Shown: positions 1-8,475, numbered from the stretch's first letter. The stretch: DNA of 36,021 nucleotides from Nocardiopsis prasina DSM 43845 (GCF_000341265.1 NZ_ANAE01000073.1:1-36021), one strand, 5' to 3'. Numbers and translations are program-made. The notes: a model not told the origin generated them from the sequence alone.

Positions 1-584
1 TGCCGATCGGCTACATCCTCACCGCGATGCCCTACATGTGGATCGCGATGCTGCTGGCCTACTCGCTGTCGGTGGTCGGCGGCTTCTTCCCGACCGCGGG
101 CGGGTACAGCTTCGCGCTCACGCCCTCATGGTCGTGGACGTTCATCTCGAACCTGATCTCCCACTGGTTCCTGCCGTTCCTGTCCATGTTCATCGTGGCC
201 CTGGGCGGCTGGGCGATCGGCATGCGCAACATGATCATCTACGAGCTGGAGGCGGACTACTCGAACTACCTCCAGGCACTGGGCGCCCCCCGCCGCCTGA
301 TCCGCCGCTACGCGTTCCGCAACGCGATGCTGCCGCAGATCACCGGACTCGCCGTCCAGCTGGGCACGCTGATCGCCGGGGCGCTGCTCACGGAGATCGT
401 CTTCAACTACCCCGGCCTGGGGACGCTGATCCTCAACTCGCTGAACAACCGCGACTTCTTCCTGCTCCAGGGGATCTTCCTGTTCGTGGTCATCGGCGTG
501 CTGATCGCCAACTTCATCATCGACATCATCTACGTCCTGGTCGACCCGCGTACGCGCGTCCAGATGACGGGAGGCGCGTCATGA
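1..584 (+). CDS. Opp/Dpp-type ABC transporter permease 1 (5' truncated)
   Basis: This is the inner-membrane permease of a peptide/oligosaccharide-type ABC importer (DppB/OppB class). The reading frame is open from base 3, so the true start lies before the window and only the last ~193 residues are seen. Several hydrophobic helices are visible. The EAA loop that docks the ATPase reads NYLQALGAPRRLIRRYAFRNA, and the C-terminus has the family-typical form with VDPRTRVQ close to the end. The stop codon overlaps the next start (ATGA at 581-584), so the two permeases are translationally coupled. With the downstream ATPases and beta-mannosidase, the likely cargo is a beta-mannoside or other oligosaccharide. 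The substrate is inferred from context only. Confidence 0.9.
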   Translation, partial: PIGYILTAMPYMWIAMLLAYSLSVVGGFFPTAGGYSFALTPSWSWTFISNLISHWFLPFLSMFIVALGGWAIGMRNMIIYELEADYSNYLQALGAPRRLIRRYAFRNAMLPQITGLAVQLGTLIAGALLTEIVFNYPGLGTLILNSLNNRDFFLLQGIFLFVVIGVLIANFIIDIIYVLVDPRTRVQMTGGAS

Positions 585-1492
585 GCAACATCCCCGGGGC
601 ACCCGGGGCCACCGACACCGGAGGCGCCCCCGACGCGTCCGGCGAACGCAAGGTGTCCGAGACCCTGCACTTCGCCCGCCGCAACCCCAAGCTGCTCATC
701 GGCTCGGGCATCGTGCTCACCCTCCTGGCGATCGGGCTCGTCGGCCCCCTGTTCATCGACCACGGTCCCAACGTCTACGTCGGCCCGCAGAGCCAGCCGC
801 CCAGCTCCGAGTACTGGATGGGCACCACCACGTTCGGCCAGGACATCTGGGCCCAGTTCGTCTACGGTCTGCGCTCCACGTTCCTCACCGGCCTGCTCGG
901 TGGCGGCATCGCGTTCATCGTCGGCACCACCGTCGGGTTCGTGGCCGGGTACAAGGGCGGGGTCGTCGACGAGATTCTGAACATGCTCACCAACGTCGTG
1001 CTGGTCCTGCCCGGCATGGTCGTGCTGATCGTCGCCGTCGCCTACCTCGACGTGCGCGGACTGGTCGTCCAGGCGCTGTTCATCGGACTGACGTCGTGGC
1101 CGTGGGCGGCCCGCGCGGTCCGCTCCCAGGCCCTGACCCTGGCCACTCGCGACTACGTGGACCTGGCCCGGCTCAGCGGACGGCGGACCTGGCGGATCAT
1201 CACCAGCGAGATCGCCCCCAACATGAGCTCGTACCTGGTGATGTCGTTCATCCTGCTGTTCGGCGGGGCCGTTCTCATCGCGGCGGGGCTCGACTTCATC
1301 GGCCTGGGCCCGGCGGGCGGCGTCTCCCTCGGACTGATGCTGGAGAACGCCGGGGGGTGGAGCGCCCTCCAGCTCGGCATGTGGTGGTGGTTCGTTCCGC
1401 CGGGTGCCGGGATCACCCTCCTCGTCGGTTCGATGTACATCCTCAACGTCGGGTTGGACGAGGTCTTCAACCCCAAGCTGCGGGAGCTGTGA
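581..1492 (+). CDS. Opp/Dpp-type ABC transporter permease 2
   Basis: This 303-aa protein is the second permease (DppC/OppC class) of the importer. The start is ATG at 581, overlapping the previous stop by 4 nt. After a ~35-residue polar N-terminus there is the OppC N-terminal segment (RRNPKLLIGSG, then a long helix). The sequence GTTTFGQDIWAQFVYG matches the family's G-TD-GRD region, further membrane helices follow, and the EAA loop is near YVDLARLSGRRTWRIITSEI. The end, NPKLREL, matches the usual DPKLR ending. The stop is separated from the ATPase start by one base. It acts with the upstream permease as a heterodimeric channel. Confidence 0.92.
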   Translation: MSNIPGAPGATDTGGAPDASGERKVSETLHFARRNPKLLIGSGIVLTLLAIGLVGPLFIDHGPNVYVGPQSQPPSSEYWMGTTTFGQDIWAQFVYGLRSTFLTGLLGGGIAFIVGTTVGFVAGYKGGVVDEILNMLTNVVLVLPGMVVLIVAVAYLDVRGLVVQALFIGLTSWPWAARAVRSQALTLATRDYVDLARLSGRRTWRIITSEIAPNMSSYLVMSFILLFGGAVLIAAGLDFIGLGPAGGVSLGLMLENAGGWSALQLGMWWWFVPPGAGITLLVGSMYILNVGLDEVFNPKLREL

Positions 1493-1493
1493 G

Positions 1494-2447
1494 ATGACCC
1501 TGCGCGTCAACGACCTGAAGGTCTACTACCAGACCCTGCGCGGGGACGTCCACGCCCTCGACGGGGTGAGCTTCGACCTCGCGGACGGGGAGATCATGGG
1601 GCTGGCCGGGGAGTCCGGCTGCGGCAAGACCACCCTCGGCAAGAGCCTCATCCGGCTGGACGGCCGGATGCGGCACGTGGACGGCACCATCGAGCTGGAC
1701 GGGAAGGACGTCCCCATCGCGGACGACCGCGCGATGAACCCGTTCCGCTACCACGAGATCTCGCTCGTCCCGCAGTACGCCATGAGCGCCCTCAACCCCA
1801 CCCGCAAGATCGGGCGGATGATCGACGAGCTGCTGCGCGCACGCGGCGTGCGCCCGGCCAGCGTCGCCGAGGAGCTGAGGCGCCGACTGGAGCTGGTCGG
1901 ACTCGACCCCGACGTCCTCAACCGGTTCCCGATCGAGTTGTCGGGCGGCATGAAGCAGCGGGTGGTCATGGTGATGGCCACCCTGCTCAACCCGTCCTTG
2001 CTCATCGCCGACGAGGCGACGTCGGCCCTGGACGTGTCGACCCAGCGGTCGGTGGCCGAGTCCATGGTGGAGTTCCGCGACCGCGGCTACGTCAAGAGCA
2101 TGATCTTCGTGACCCACGACATCTCGCTGGTCTACCAGATGGCCGACACGGTCATGGTGATGTACGCGGGCCGGATCGCCGAGAAGGCCCCGGCGAGCAC
2201 GATCATCAACGCACCGCGGCACCCCTACACCAAGATGCTCATCGGGGCGCTGCCGGAGGTCGGCACGACCACGGAGGACGCGCGGCTGGAAGGCATTCCC
2301 GGCACCCCGCCCGGACTGCTGAACCCGCCCACGGGCTGCCGGTTCAAGGACCGCTGCCCCATCGCCTCGGAGGAGTGCTCCGAGGTGCCGCCGCTGGTGG
2401 AGATCGACCCCGGCCACTGGGCCGCCTGCTGGAAGACGGGGAGGTAG
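1494..2447 (+). CDS. Opp/Dpp-type ABC transporter ATP-binding protein 1 (DppD class)
   Basis: This 317-aa ATPase energises the importer. The start is ATG at 1494, one base after the permease stop. Motifs in order are Walker A GESGCGKTT (residues 39-47), a Q-loop in LVPQY, signature LSGGMKQR, Walker B LLIADEATSALD with catalytic Glu kept but Ala replacing the usual Pro, and H-loop FVTHD. The C-terminal oligopeptide/dipeptide extension carries four cysteines (GCRFKDRCP, then C at SEEC, then AACWKTGR). In related DppD proteins such cysteines have been reported to hold an Fe-S cluster. The gene is in operon with the next ATPase, 4 nt apart. Confidence 0.93.
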   Translation: MTLRVNDLKVYYQTLRGDVHALDGVSFDLADGEIMGLAGESGCGKTTLGKSLIRLDGRMRHVDGTIELDGKDVPIADDRAMNPFRYHEISLVPQYAMSALNPTRKIGRMIDELLRARGVRPASVAEELRRRLELVGLDPDVLNRFPIELSGGMKQRVVMVMATLLNPSLLIADEATSALDVSTQRSVAESMVEFRDRGYVKSMIFVTHDISLVYQMADTVMVMYAGRIAEKAPASTIINAPRHPYTKMLIGALPEVGTTTEDARLEGIPGTPPGLLNPPTGCRFKDRCPIASEECSEVPPLVEIDPGHWAACWKTGR

Positions 2448-2451
2448 CGCC

Positions 2452-3363
2452 GTGCTGGAACTGAGTCACGTGCACAAGGTGTACCGGGTGGGCGCGTTCG
2501 GCGGCGCGAAGCTGCGCGCGGTGCGCGACGTCAACCTCACCGTCAAGCCCGGCGAGGTCGTCTCGCTGATCGGGGAGAGCGGCAGCGGCAAGAGCACCAT
2601 CGGCAAGATGGTGCTGGGCCTGACCCGGATCAGCTCCGGGAGTATTCGCTTCGAGGGTGCGGACGTCTCGCGGATCCGCGGGTTCTCCGCCAAGAAGGAG
2701 TACTACCGAAGGGTGCAGGGGGTCTTCCAGGACCCGTTCAGCTCCTTCAACCCGATCTTCAAGGCCGACCGTGTCTTCTCCATGATCCGCTCCTCCTACT
2801 TCCCCGAGATGTCGGACGCGGACTGGAGGGACAAGGTCCTGGCCGCGATCGGCACGGTCCGACTGGACCCGGAGAACGTGCTGAACAAGTACCCGCACCA
2901 GCTCAGCGGCGGGCAGCTGCAACGCCTGCTCATCGCGCGGGCGCTGCTGCTCGACATCAAGCTGCTGGTGGCTGACGAGATCATCAGCATGCTGGACGCC
3001 TCGACCCGCATCGACGTCCTCAACCTCCTGGGCGACCTCAAGGAGCGCGGCCTGGGCATCCTGTTCGTCACCCACGACCTGTCCTTGGGCAACTACGTCA
3101 GCGACCGGTCGGTGATCCTGCGCAAGGGCGCCATCGCGGAGATGGGGCCGACCCGCAGGGTGTTCGAGAACCCCCTGCACCCCTACAGCCGCCACCTGCT
3201 CTCGTGTGTGCCGCAGCTGCACCGCACCTGGGCGGAGGTGGACGCGGAGCTGGCCGCGAACCCGCCCGAGGACGTCGAGCTGCCCACCGTCGCGGACGGC
3301 GACGACTCCGCGCCGCTGGTGGAGGTCGAGAAGGGACACTTCGTCGGCATCGACCAGAACTGA
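2452..3363 (+). CDS. Opp/Dpp-type ABC transporter ATP-binding protein 2 (DppF class)
   Basis: This 303-aa second ATPase starts at GTG 2452, 4 nt after the preceding stop. Walker A is GESGSGKST (41-49), the Q-loop is GVFQDPFSSFNPI, the signature is LSGGQLQR and the H-loop is FVTHD. The Walker B/D-loop reads LLVADEIISMLDAS where most family members have DEPxSALD. The catalytic Glu is kept, but the following residues are unusual. Unlike its partner it has no C-terminal Cys cluster, and it ends soon after the LHPYSRHLL segment typical of OppF. A GC-rich hairpin and 88 nt separate it from the beta-mannosidase gene. Confidence 0.92.
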   Translation: MLELSHVHKVYRVGAFGGAKLRAVRDVNLTVKPGEVVSLIGESGSGKSTIGKMVLGLTRISSGSIRFEGADVSRIRGFSAKKEYYRRVQGVFQDPFSSFNPIFKADRVFSMIRSSYFPEMSDADWRDKVLAAIGTVRLDPENVLNKYPHQLSGGQLQRLLIARALLLDIKLLVADEIISMLDASTRIDVLNLLGDLKERGLGILFVTHDLSLGNYVSDRSVILRKGAIAEMGPTRRVFENPLHPYSRHLLSCVPQLHRTWAEVDAELAANPPEDVELPTVADGDDSAPLVEVEKGHFVGIDQN

Positions 3364-3367
3364 CCCC

Positions 3368-3395
3368 GGGGCCGGGCCCTCGCCGGGCCCGCCCC
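3368..3395 (+). terminator. GC-rich hairpin between ATPase and beta-mannosidase genes
   Basis: An 11-bp stem (GGGGC-GGGCCC against GGGCCCGCCCC, with one bulged C) and a 5-nt loop lies just after the ATPase stop. It has no T-tract, as is usual in actinomycetes. It may lower read-through into the mannosidase gene or simply stabilise the upstream mRNA. Confidence 0.5.
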
Positions 3396-3451
3396 GGACC
3401 GAACACCGCGGTACCGGAGCGGTACCCAGGCAGTAGTGAGAGGGAGCGCGT

Positions 3452-5953
3452 ATGACCTCCTGGTTCGACCTGTGCGAGGGCTGGACCCTGACGGCGGTGC
3501 CCCACGAGGGCTCCGTGCCGGACCCGGCCGCCGCGTTGGGAGGGATCCCGGCCACCGTGCCGGGCTGTGTCCACACGGACCTCCTCGACCGGGGCCTGAT
3601 CGAGGACCCCTACCTCGACGACAACGAGGACGGGCTCGGCTGGATCGGCCGGACGGACTGGAGGTACAGGCGCACCCTGGAGGGCCTGGACCCGTCGGTG
3701 GGGGCAGCCGAACGGGTGGACCTGGTCTGCGAGGGACTGGACACCGTCGCCGAAGTCCGGGTGGGCGGCCGGGAGGTCGGACGGACCGCCAACATGCACC
3801 GCTCGTACCGCTTCGACGTCACCGGGGCGCTGACCGAGGGCGGCCCGGCCCCCGAGCTGGACGTGGTGTTCACGTCCCCCTACCGGTACGCGGAGGGGAA
3901 CCGGGAGCGCATGGGCGCGCTGCCCGGCGCCTACGACGAGCCCTACCAGTTCATCCGGAAGATGGCCTGCAACTTCGGGTGGGACTGGGGGCCCACCGTG
4001 GTCACCTCCGGGATCTGGCGGCCGATCCGCCTGCACGCGTGGTCCACGGCGCGCCTGGCCTCGGTGCGGCCCCTGGTCTCGGTCTCCGACGACGGCTCCC
4101 TCGGCCGGGTCAGCGCCCACGTGGAGGTGGAGCGTACCGGGCCCGGCGCGGACCTCCCCCTCACCCTCACGGCGACGGTCGCCGGGGCCTCCGCGGTCGT
4201 CACCCTCGGACCGGGGCGGACGGAGGCGGTCCTGGACCTCGTGGTGACCGAACCCGCGCTCTGGTGGCCGCGCGGTCACGGCGACCAACCCCTGCACGAC
4301 CTCGTGGTGGAGCTCTCCGGGGCCGGGCCGCGCACCCCCCTGCTCGACACGTGGGAGCGGCGGATCGGCTTCCGGAACGTGGCCGTGCGCAGTGAACCCG
4401 ACCGCGAGGGAACGGGCTTCGCCGTCCAGGTCAACGGCCGCGACGTCCTGGTCAGGGGAGCCAACTGGATCCCCGACGACGCCTTCCCGAGCCGGATCGG
4501 CCGGGACCGCTACCGGGAACGCATCGAACAGGCCCGCGACGCCGGGATCAACCTGCTGCGGGTGTGGGGCGGAGGGATGTACGAGTCCGAGGACTTCTAC
4601 GAACTCTGCTCGGAGCGGGGGATCCTCGTCTGGCAGGACTTCCTCTTCGCCTGCGCCGCCTACCCAGAGGACGAGCCGCTGGCCTCCGAGGTCGAGGCGG
4701 AGGCGCGCGAGGCGGTCGTCCGGCTGGCCCCGCACGCCAGCCTGGCGGTGTGGTGCGGCAACAACGAGAACATCTGGGGCCACGAGGACTGGGGGTGGAA
4801 GGAACGGTTGGACGGCCGTGCGTGGGGCGCCGGGTACTACCTGGACGTGCTGCCCCGCGCGGTGGCCGAACTCGACCCCACACGCCCCTACTGGCCGGGC
4901 AGCCCCTACTCCGAGGGCGAGGGGATCCACCCCAACGCGGCCGAGCACGGCACCATGCACCTGTGGGACGTGTGGAACCAGGAGGACTACACCGTCTACC
5001 GCGACCACCGTCCCCGGTTCGCCGCCGAGTTCGGCTACCAGGCGCCGCCCGCGCACGCCACCCTGCGGGGCGCGGTCACCGACGACCCGCTCACCCCGAC
5101 CTCCCCGGGCGTGCTGCACCACCAGAAGGCCGAGGACGGTAACGGCAAGCTCGCGCGCGGGCTCGCCGCGCACTTCGGGGACCGTGAGTGGGAGTACGAC
5201 GACTGGCACTACCTCACGCAGGTCAACCAGGCGCGCGCCCTCACCGTGGGGATCGAGCACTTCAGGTCCACCTGGCCGTACTGCACCGGCACGGTGATGT
5301 GGCAGATCAACGACTGCTGGCCGGTCACATCGTGGGCGGCGGTCGACGGCGCGGGGCGTCGCAAGCCCCTGTGGTACGCGCTGCGGCGCGTGTACGCGGA
5401 CCGGGTGGCGACGGTCCAGCCCGCCCCGGGCGGGCTGGACGTGGTCCTCGGTAACGACACCGACGAGGAGTGGACCACCGAGGTGACCCTCGCGCGTCGG
5501 GACACCGCCACCGGGAGGGCACTGGCGGCCTCCACGCACGAGGTGCGGGTGGCGCCGCGTGGCGCGCTGCGCGTACCGGTGCCCTCGGGGCTCGCCGAGC
5601 CGGGAGAGCCCGCCCGCGAGGTGCTGACCGTCGACGGCGTGGGGGAGCGGGCGTGGTGGTTCTTCTCCCGTGATCTCGACCTGGAGTACCGAAAGCCCGA
5701 ATTCGATGTGGAAACACGGGTGGACGGTTCCGATTTGCGGGTGACGGTCCGTGCTCGCGTGCTCTTGCGGGATCTGGTCCTGAACGTCGACAGACTCGAT
5801 CCGGGAGTGAGCGTGGACAGCGCTCTGGTGACGCTGCTGCCCGACGAGTCGCACACCTTCACTGTGGTGGGCGGTGCGGCTCTCGACCCGGGGGCCGTGA
5901 CGGAGCCACCCGTGCTGAGGTGCGTCAACGACGCCCTGGTGAACCCTGGGTGA
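3452..5953 (+). CDS. Beta-mannosidase, glycoside hydrolase family 2
   Basis: This 833-aa enzyme should release mannose from the non-reducing end of beta-mannosides, probably in the cytoplasm because no signal peptide is present. The start is ATG 3452 with AGGGAG about 6 nt upstream. The N-terminal sugar-binding domain contains TVPGCVHTDLL and the characteristic CNFGWDWGP. The Ig-like region ends at GANWIPDDAFPSR, and the TIM barrel follows. The acid/base Glu is E439 in WCGNNE and the nucleophile is E526 in FAAEFGYQ. Length matches bacterial GH2 mannosidases (~800-870 aa). It follows an Opp-type importer in the same direction, so imported manno-oligosaccharides are the likely substrate. Another GH2 specificity (for example exo-glucosaminidase) is less likely given these motifs. 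Confidence 0.92.
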   Translation: MTSWFDLCEGWTLTAVPHEGSVPDPAAALGGIPATVPGCVHTDLLDRGLIEDPYLDDNEDGLGWIGRTDWRYRRTLEGLDPSVGAAERVDLVCEGLDTVAEVRVGGREVGRTANMHRSYRFDVTGALTEGGPAPELDVVFTSPYRYAEGNRERMGALPGAYDEPYQFIRKMACNFGWDWGPTVVTSGIWRPIRLHAWSTARLASVRPLVSVSDDGSLGRVSAHVEVERTGPGADLPLTLTATVAGASAVVTLGPGRTEAVLDLVVTEPALWWPRGHGDQPLHDLVVELSGAGPRTPLLDTWERRIGFRNVAVRSEPDREGTGFAVQVNGRDVLVRGANWIPDDAFPSRIGRDRYRERIEQARDAGINLLRVWGGGMYESEDFYELCSERGILVWQDFLFACAAYPEDEPLASEVEAEAREAVVRLAPHASLAVWCGNNENIWGHEDWGWKERLDGRAWGAGYYLDVLPRAVAELDPTRPYWPGSPYSEGEGIHPNAAEHGTMHLWDVWNQEDYTVYRDHRPRFAAEFGYQAPPAHATLRGAVTDDPLTPTSPGVLHHQKAEDGNGKLARGLAAHFGDREWEYDDWHYLTQVNQARALTVGIEHFRSTWPYCTGTVMWQINDCWPVTSWAAVDGAGRRKPLWYALRRVYADRVATVQPAPGGLDVVLGNDTDEEWTTEVTLARRDTATGRALAASTHEVRVAPRGALRVPVPSGLAEPGEPAREVLTVDGVGERAWWFFSRDLDLEYRKPEFDVETRVDGSDLRVTVRARVLLRDLVLNVDRLDPGVSVDSALVTLLPDESHTFTVVGGAALDPGAVTEPPVLRCVNDALVNPG

Positions 5954-6006
5954 TGTGCGTGTGACACTCCGGTGGTCGCCACAGGGATCACACGCGTTCC
6001 CCGCCC

Positions 6007-6032
6007 GGCCCGTCGGTATTCCTCGACGGGCC
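6007..6032 (+). terminator. Terminator hairpin after beta-mannosidase
   Basis: A perfect 9-bp stem (GGCCCGTCG/CGACGGGCC) with an 8-nt loop sits 54 nt after the mannosidase stop. A weaker nested inverted repeat (GCGTGTGA at 5957 with TCACACGC at 5988) precedes it. Together they probably end the operon. Confidence 0.6.
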
Positions 6033-6232
6033 GTGCGGGTTGCCACATCGAAAACCCTCGCCACCCGACGCGGCTGTGGTACCTTCAAAGAAGATTGTTA
6101 GTCGTTGAATTTCGCAGTTGGTGTCTTGCCCGCGGAGTTTGTGACCGGCGGGCGGTTTCTCTTGGAGTCGGCTCGCGGCAATTTTCGGGCGTGTGAGTAT
6201 GCGTCCGTGTACACCGAGCTGAAGGAGAAAAC

Positions 6233-6436
6233 ATGGCTCAGGGAACTGTGAAGTGGTTCAACGGCGAGAAGGGCTTCGGCTTCATCTCCCCCGACGACGG
6301 TGGCCCCGACGCCTTCGTTCACTACAGCGCCATCCAGGGCACGGGCTTCCGTAACCTGGAGGAGAACCAGCGCGTGGAGTTCGAGATCGTCGCTGGCACC
6401 CGCGGCCCGCAGGCCGAGAACGTCGTCGCGATCTAA
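6233..6436 (+). CDS. Cold-shock domain protein (CspA family)
   Basis: This 67-aa single cold-shock domain is a small OB-fold protein that binds single-stranded RNA/DNA and acts as an RNA chaperone. The N-terminus [18 protein letters not shown] contains the RNP1 motif KGFGFI. The RNP2-like motif is AFVHYSAI. The start is ATG 6233 with a strong GAAGGAG about 5 nt upstream. Length and sequence are typical of actinobacterial CspA-type proteins. It is monocistronic, between two terminator hairpins. The ~150 nt upstream are comparatively AT-rich (around 6083-6125), as expected for a long regulatory leader. An extended -10-like TGG-TACCTT lies at 6077-6085. Confidence 0.96.
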   Translation: MAQGTVKWFNGEKGFGFISPDDGGPDAFVHYSAIQGTGFRNLEENQRVEFEIVAGTRGPQAENVVAI

Positions 6437-6485
6437 GACCGCATAGACGTAGCGATGTCGCCCCTCGTGGGCGTGAACGTCGCTG

Positions 6486-6520
6486 AACGCCCCCGGAGAG
6501 TTCGTCTCTCCGGGGGCGTT
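6486..6520 (+). terminator. Terminator of the cold-shock gene
   Basis: A perfect 15-bp stem (AACGCCCCCGGAGAG and its complement) closes a 5-nt TTCGT loop 50 nt after the cold-shock stop codon. There is no long T-tract. Confidence 0.85.
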
Positions 6521-6597
6521 CGCGTGTCCGGGGTACGGGCGCCGCCCGTCCGGCGGCGGTCCCGGGGGCCCCGAGGGTCAACCCCGGTCCCACGCGA

Positions 6598-6634
6598 GGG
6601 ACCCCGGGGCCGTCACTGACGGCCCCGGGGTCCC
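6598..6634 (-). terminator. Terminator of glpD (bidirectional)
   Basis: An 18-nt arm starting GGGACCCCGGGG is followed, after a single C, by its exact reverse complement. The hairpin lies 51 nt beyond the glpD stop and between convergent genes, so it can serve both strands. Confidence 0.85.
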
Positions 6635-6684
6635 GGTGTGTGTGAGGAGCCTTCCCCGAGGGTTCACGGCCCTCCTGTGGGGGC

Positions 6685-8253
6685 TCAGGCCTCCAGGACG
6701 GCGCGGGTGCGCTCGCGCACCTCGGGTGTGTCCAGGCCCCGCACGGTGACAGTGGTCCGGCGGCGCAGCGCGTCGTCGACGGTCACGGCCCACTCGCGGT
6801 CGCGGGCGAACACGACCTGCGCCCAGACGTCCGGACCGTCCGGGTGGATGCGCTCGCCCAGCTCCGGCTGGTCGCGCACCAGGCCGGCGATGTCCAGGGC
6901 CAGGCTTCCGTAGTGCGACGCCAGGTGCCGGGCCACCAGCGGGTCCAGGCGGGCCCCCGGATCGCGGTCGATGATCAGGCGCTGGGCGACCGCGTCGGGG
7001 CTGGCCAGACCGGGCAGCGGCACGGTCCGCAGTGGGTCGGCCATGTCCTCGGCCAGCGGCACCGCCGACACCTTGCGCAGCTCCTCCAGGACGGTCCGGC
7101 CGATGTGCCGGTAGGTCGTCCACTTGCCACCGGCCACCGAGAGCATGCCTCCCCGCCCCTGGGTGACCACGGTCTCCCGCTTGGCGGAGCTGGTGTCCCC
7201 GGGGCCCCCGGGCAGCACGCGCAGCCCCGCGAACGAGTAGGTCATGCGGTCGCGGTCGAGGTAGGAGGCGTCGATGCCCAGCGCGGCCTCCCCGAGGATC
7301 TGGTCGACGTCGGAGGGGACCACGCCCACCTCGGCCGGGTCGTCCTCGTAGGACTCGTCAGTGGTGCCGAGGAGCAGGTGGCCCTCCCACGGGATGGCGA
7401 ACGACACCCGGTACTTGTCCACCGGGATGGTGAGCGCGGCCTTCCACGGGTCGGGGGTGCTCAGCACCAGGTGGGCGCCCTTGGACAGCCGCACACTGGG
7501 CGACGCGGCGGCGTCCTCCATCCGGCGCAGGTGGTCGACCCAGGGTCCGGTGGCGTTGAGGACCAGGCGCGCGTCGATTCCGAAGTCGTCGCCGTTCACC
7601 CGGTCGTGCAGGTCGGCGCCGGTCACCCGGCCGCGCGTGGTCCGCAGCCCCCGGACCTCGGCGTGGTTGAGCACCACGGCCCCGGCGTCCACGGCGGCCC
7701 GGACGGTCATGACCGCCATGCGGCTGTCGTTCATCTGGTGGTCGCTGTAGGCGGCCACCGACTTGAGCCCCTTGGTGCGCAGTCCCGGCGCCAGTCGCTT
7801 GGCCTGGAGCGGCGAGAGCAGGCGGCCCATACCGTCGCCGAAGGCGGACAGCGCGGAGTAGAGGAAGACGCCCGCTCCCATCTTGGCGGCGCCGTGCGGT
7901 CCCCCGGAGTAGACGGGGACGAGGAACGGCCGGTGGTTGACGAGGTGCGGGGCCACGTCGGAGGCGAGCGAACGCCGCTCCTTGTGGTTCTCCGCGACCA
8001 GGCGCACGTTGCCGGTCTGGAGGTAGCGCAGTCCGCCGTGCACGAGCTTGGACGAGGCGCTGGAGGTGGCTCCGGCGAAGTCGCCCGCGTCCACCATGGC
8101 CACGCGCAGACCCGCCTGGGTGGCGGTCCAGGCGACGGAGGTGCCGAGGATTCCGCCGCCGATGACGAGGAGGTCGAAGGTGCCCCGGGTGAGTTCCTCG
8201 CGCGTGCGCGCTCGGTGGGTTCGGGCGTCACTGCGGTGGGCGCTGGCGGTCAT
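6685..8253 (-). CDS. glpD: Aerobic glycerol-3-phosphate dehydrogenase, FAD-dependent
   Basis: This 522-aa flavoenzyme oxidises glycerol 3-phosphate to dihydroxyacetone phosphate at the membrane and passes electrons to quinone. The FAD-binding Rossmann motif FDLLVIGGGILGTS is at residues ~26-39, followed by ATSSASSKLVHGGLRYLQ, the family's flavin-contact region. LVLNATGPWVDH and AGLRVLPGG are also typical, and a DAO_C-type C-terminal domain is present. I chose ATG 8253 (MTASAHRS) because GGAG lies 9 nt upstream. An in-frame start at 8313 would fall in the leader. The gene is transcribed alone. Its upstream region holds two GylR-type operator copies, one overlapping a TATTAT -10-like box, so glycerol control by the IclR-family protein at 12448 is expected. 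Confidence 0.95.
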   Translation of the reverse strand: MTASAHRSDARTHRARTREELTRGTFDLLVIGGGILGTSVAWTATQAGLRVAMVDAGDFAGATSSASSKLVHGGLRYLQTGNVRLVAENHKERRSLASDVAPHLVNHRPFLVPVYSGGPHGAAKMGAGVFLYSALSAFGDGMGRLLSPLQAKRLAPGLRTKGLKSVAAYSDHQMNDSRMAVMTVRAAVDAGAVVLNHAEVRGLRTTRGRVTGADLHDRVNGDDFGIDARLVLNATGPWVDHLRRMEDAAASPSVRLSKGAHLVLSTPDPWKAALTIPVDKYRVSFAIPWEGHLLLGTTDESYEDDPAEVGVVPSDVDQILGEAALGIDASYLDRDRMTYSFAGLRVLPGGPGDTSSAKRETVVTQGRGGMLSVAGGKWTTYRHIGRTVLEELRKVSAVPLAEDMADPLRTVPLPGLASPDAVAQRLIIDRDPGARLDPLVARHLASHYGSLALDIAGLVRDQPELGERIHPDGPDVWAQVVFARDREWAVTVDDALRRRTTVTVRGLDTPEVRERTRAVLEA

Positions 8254-8335
8254 GGCTGGTGCTCCGTCCGTTGGGGAGGGGGGCGTTACCGCACGTACCT
8301 GAACGGGCTCCACGTTTCAGGTGGGTGTCGTACGC

Positions 8336-8341
8336 ATAATA
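8336..8341 (-). promoter_or_regulatory. glpD: Probable -10 box of glpD
   Basis: TATTAT on the minus strand lies about 80 nt upstream of the glpD start and directly abuts operator copy A. No good -35 is visible. The arrangement suits repression by a protein bound at the operator. Confidence 0.45.
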
Positions 8342-8354
8342 CGACAATGCCGAA
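8340..8354 (-). promoter_or_regulatory. GylR-type operator, copy A (glpD)
   Basis: The minus strand reads TTCGGCATTGTCGTA. It shares 14 of 15 bases with copy B and the ATTGTCGTA half-site with the copy before the IclR-family gene. It lies between the probable -10 and the -35 position of glpD. Confidence 0.65.
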
Positions 8355-8475
8355 CGATTCAGGAGATCGGCGCCACGGTTACGGGAATCGGGGCTGGAGG
8401 AGCGGGGGTGTGCGGGTTCCCGTGAGGACTGGTGTGACTCTGGGGGGTCGGGTGGTCGCTGGTTGTCCACTGCGG

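Noticed and set aside
38-580. Upstream extension of permease 2 from base 38
   Set aside because: That stretch is an out-of-frame reading of permease 1. ATG 581 with the ATGA overlap is the natural start.
3098-6088. 996-residue open frame on the minus strand opposite the beta-mannosidase
   Set aside because: It is a mirror frame of a well-supported GH2 gene in GC-rich DNA. Its translation is Pro/Arg/Gly/His-rich with no domain, and it has no start signals.
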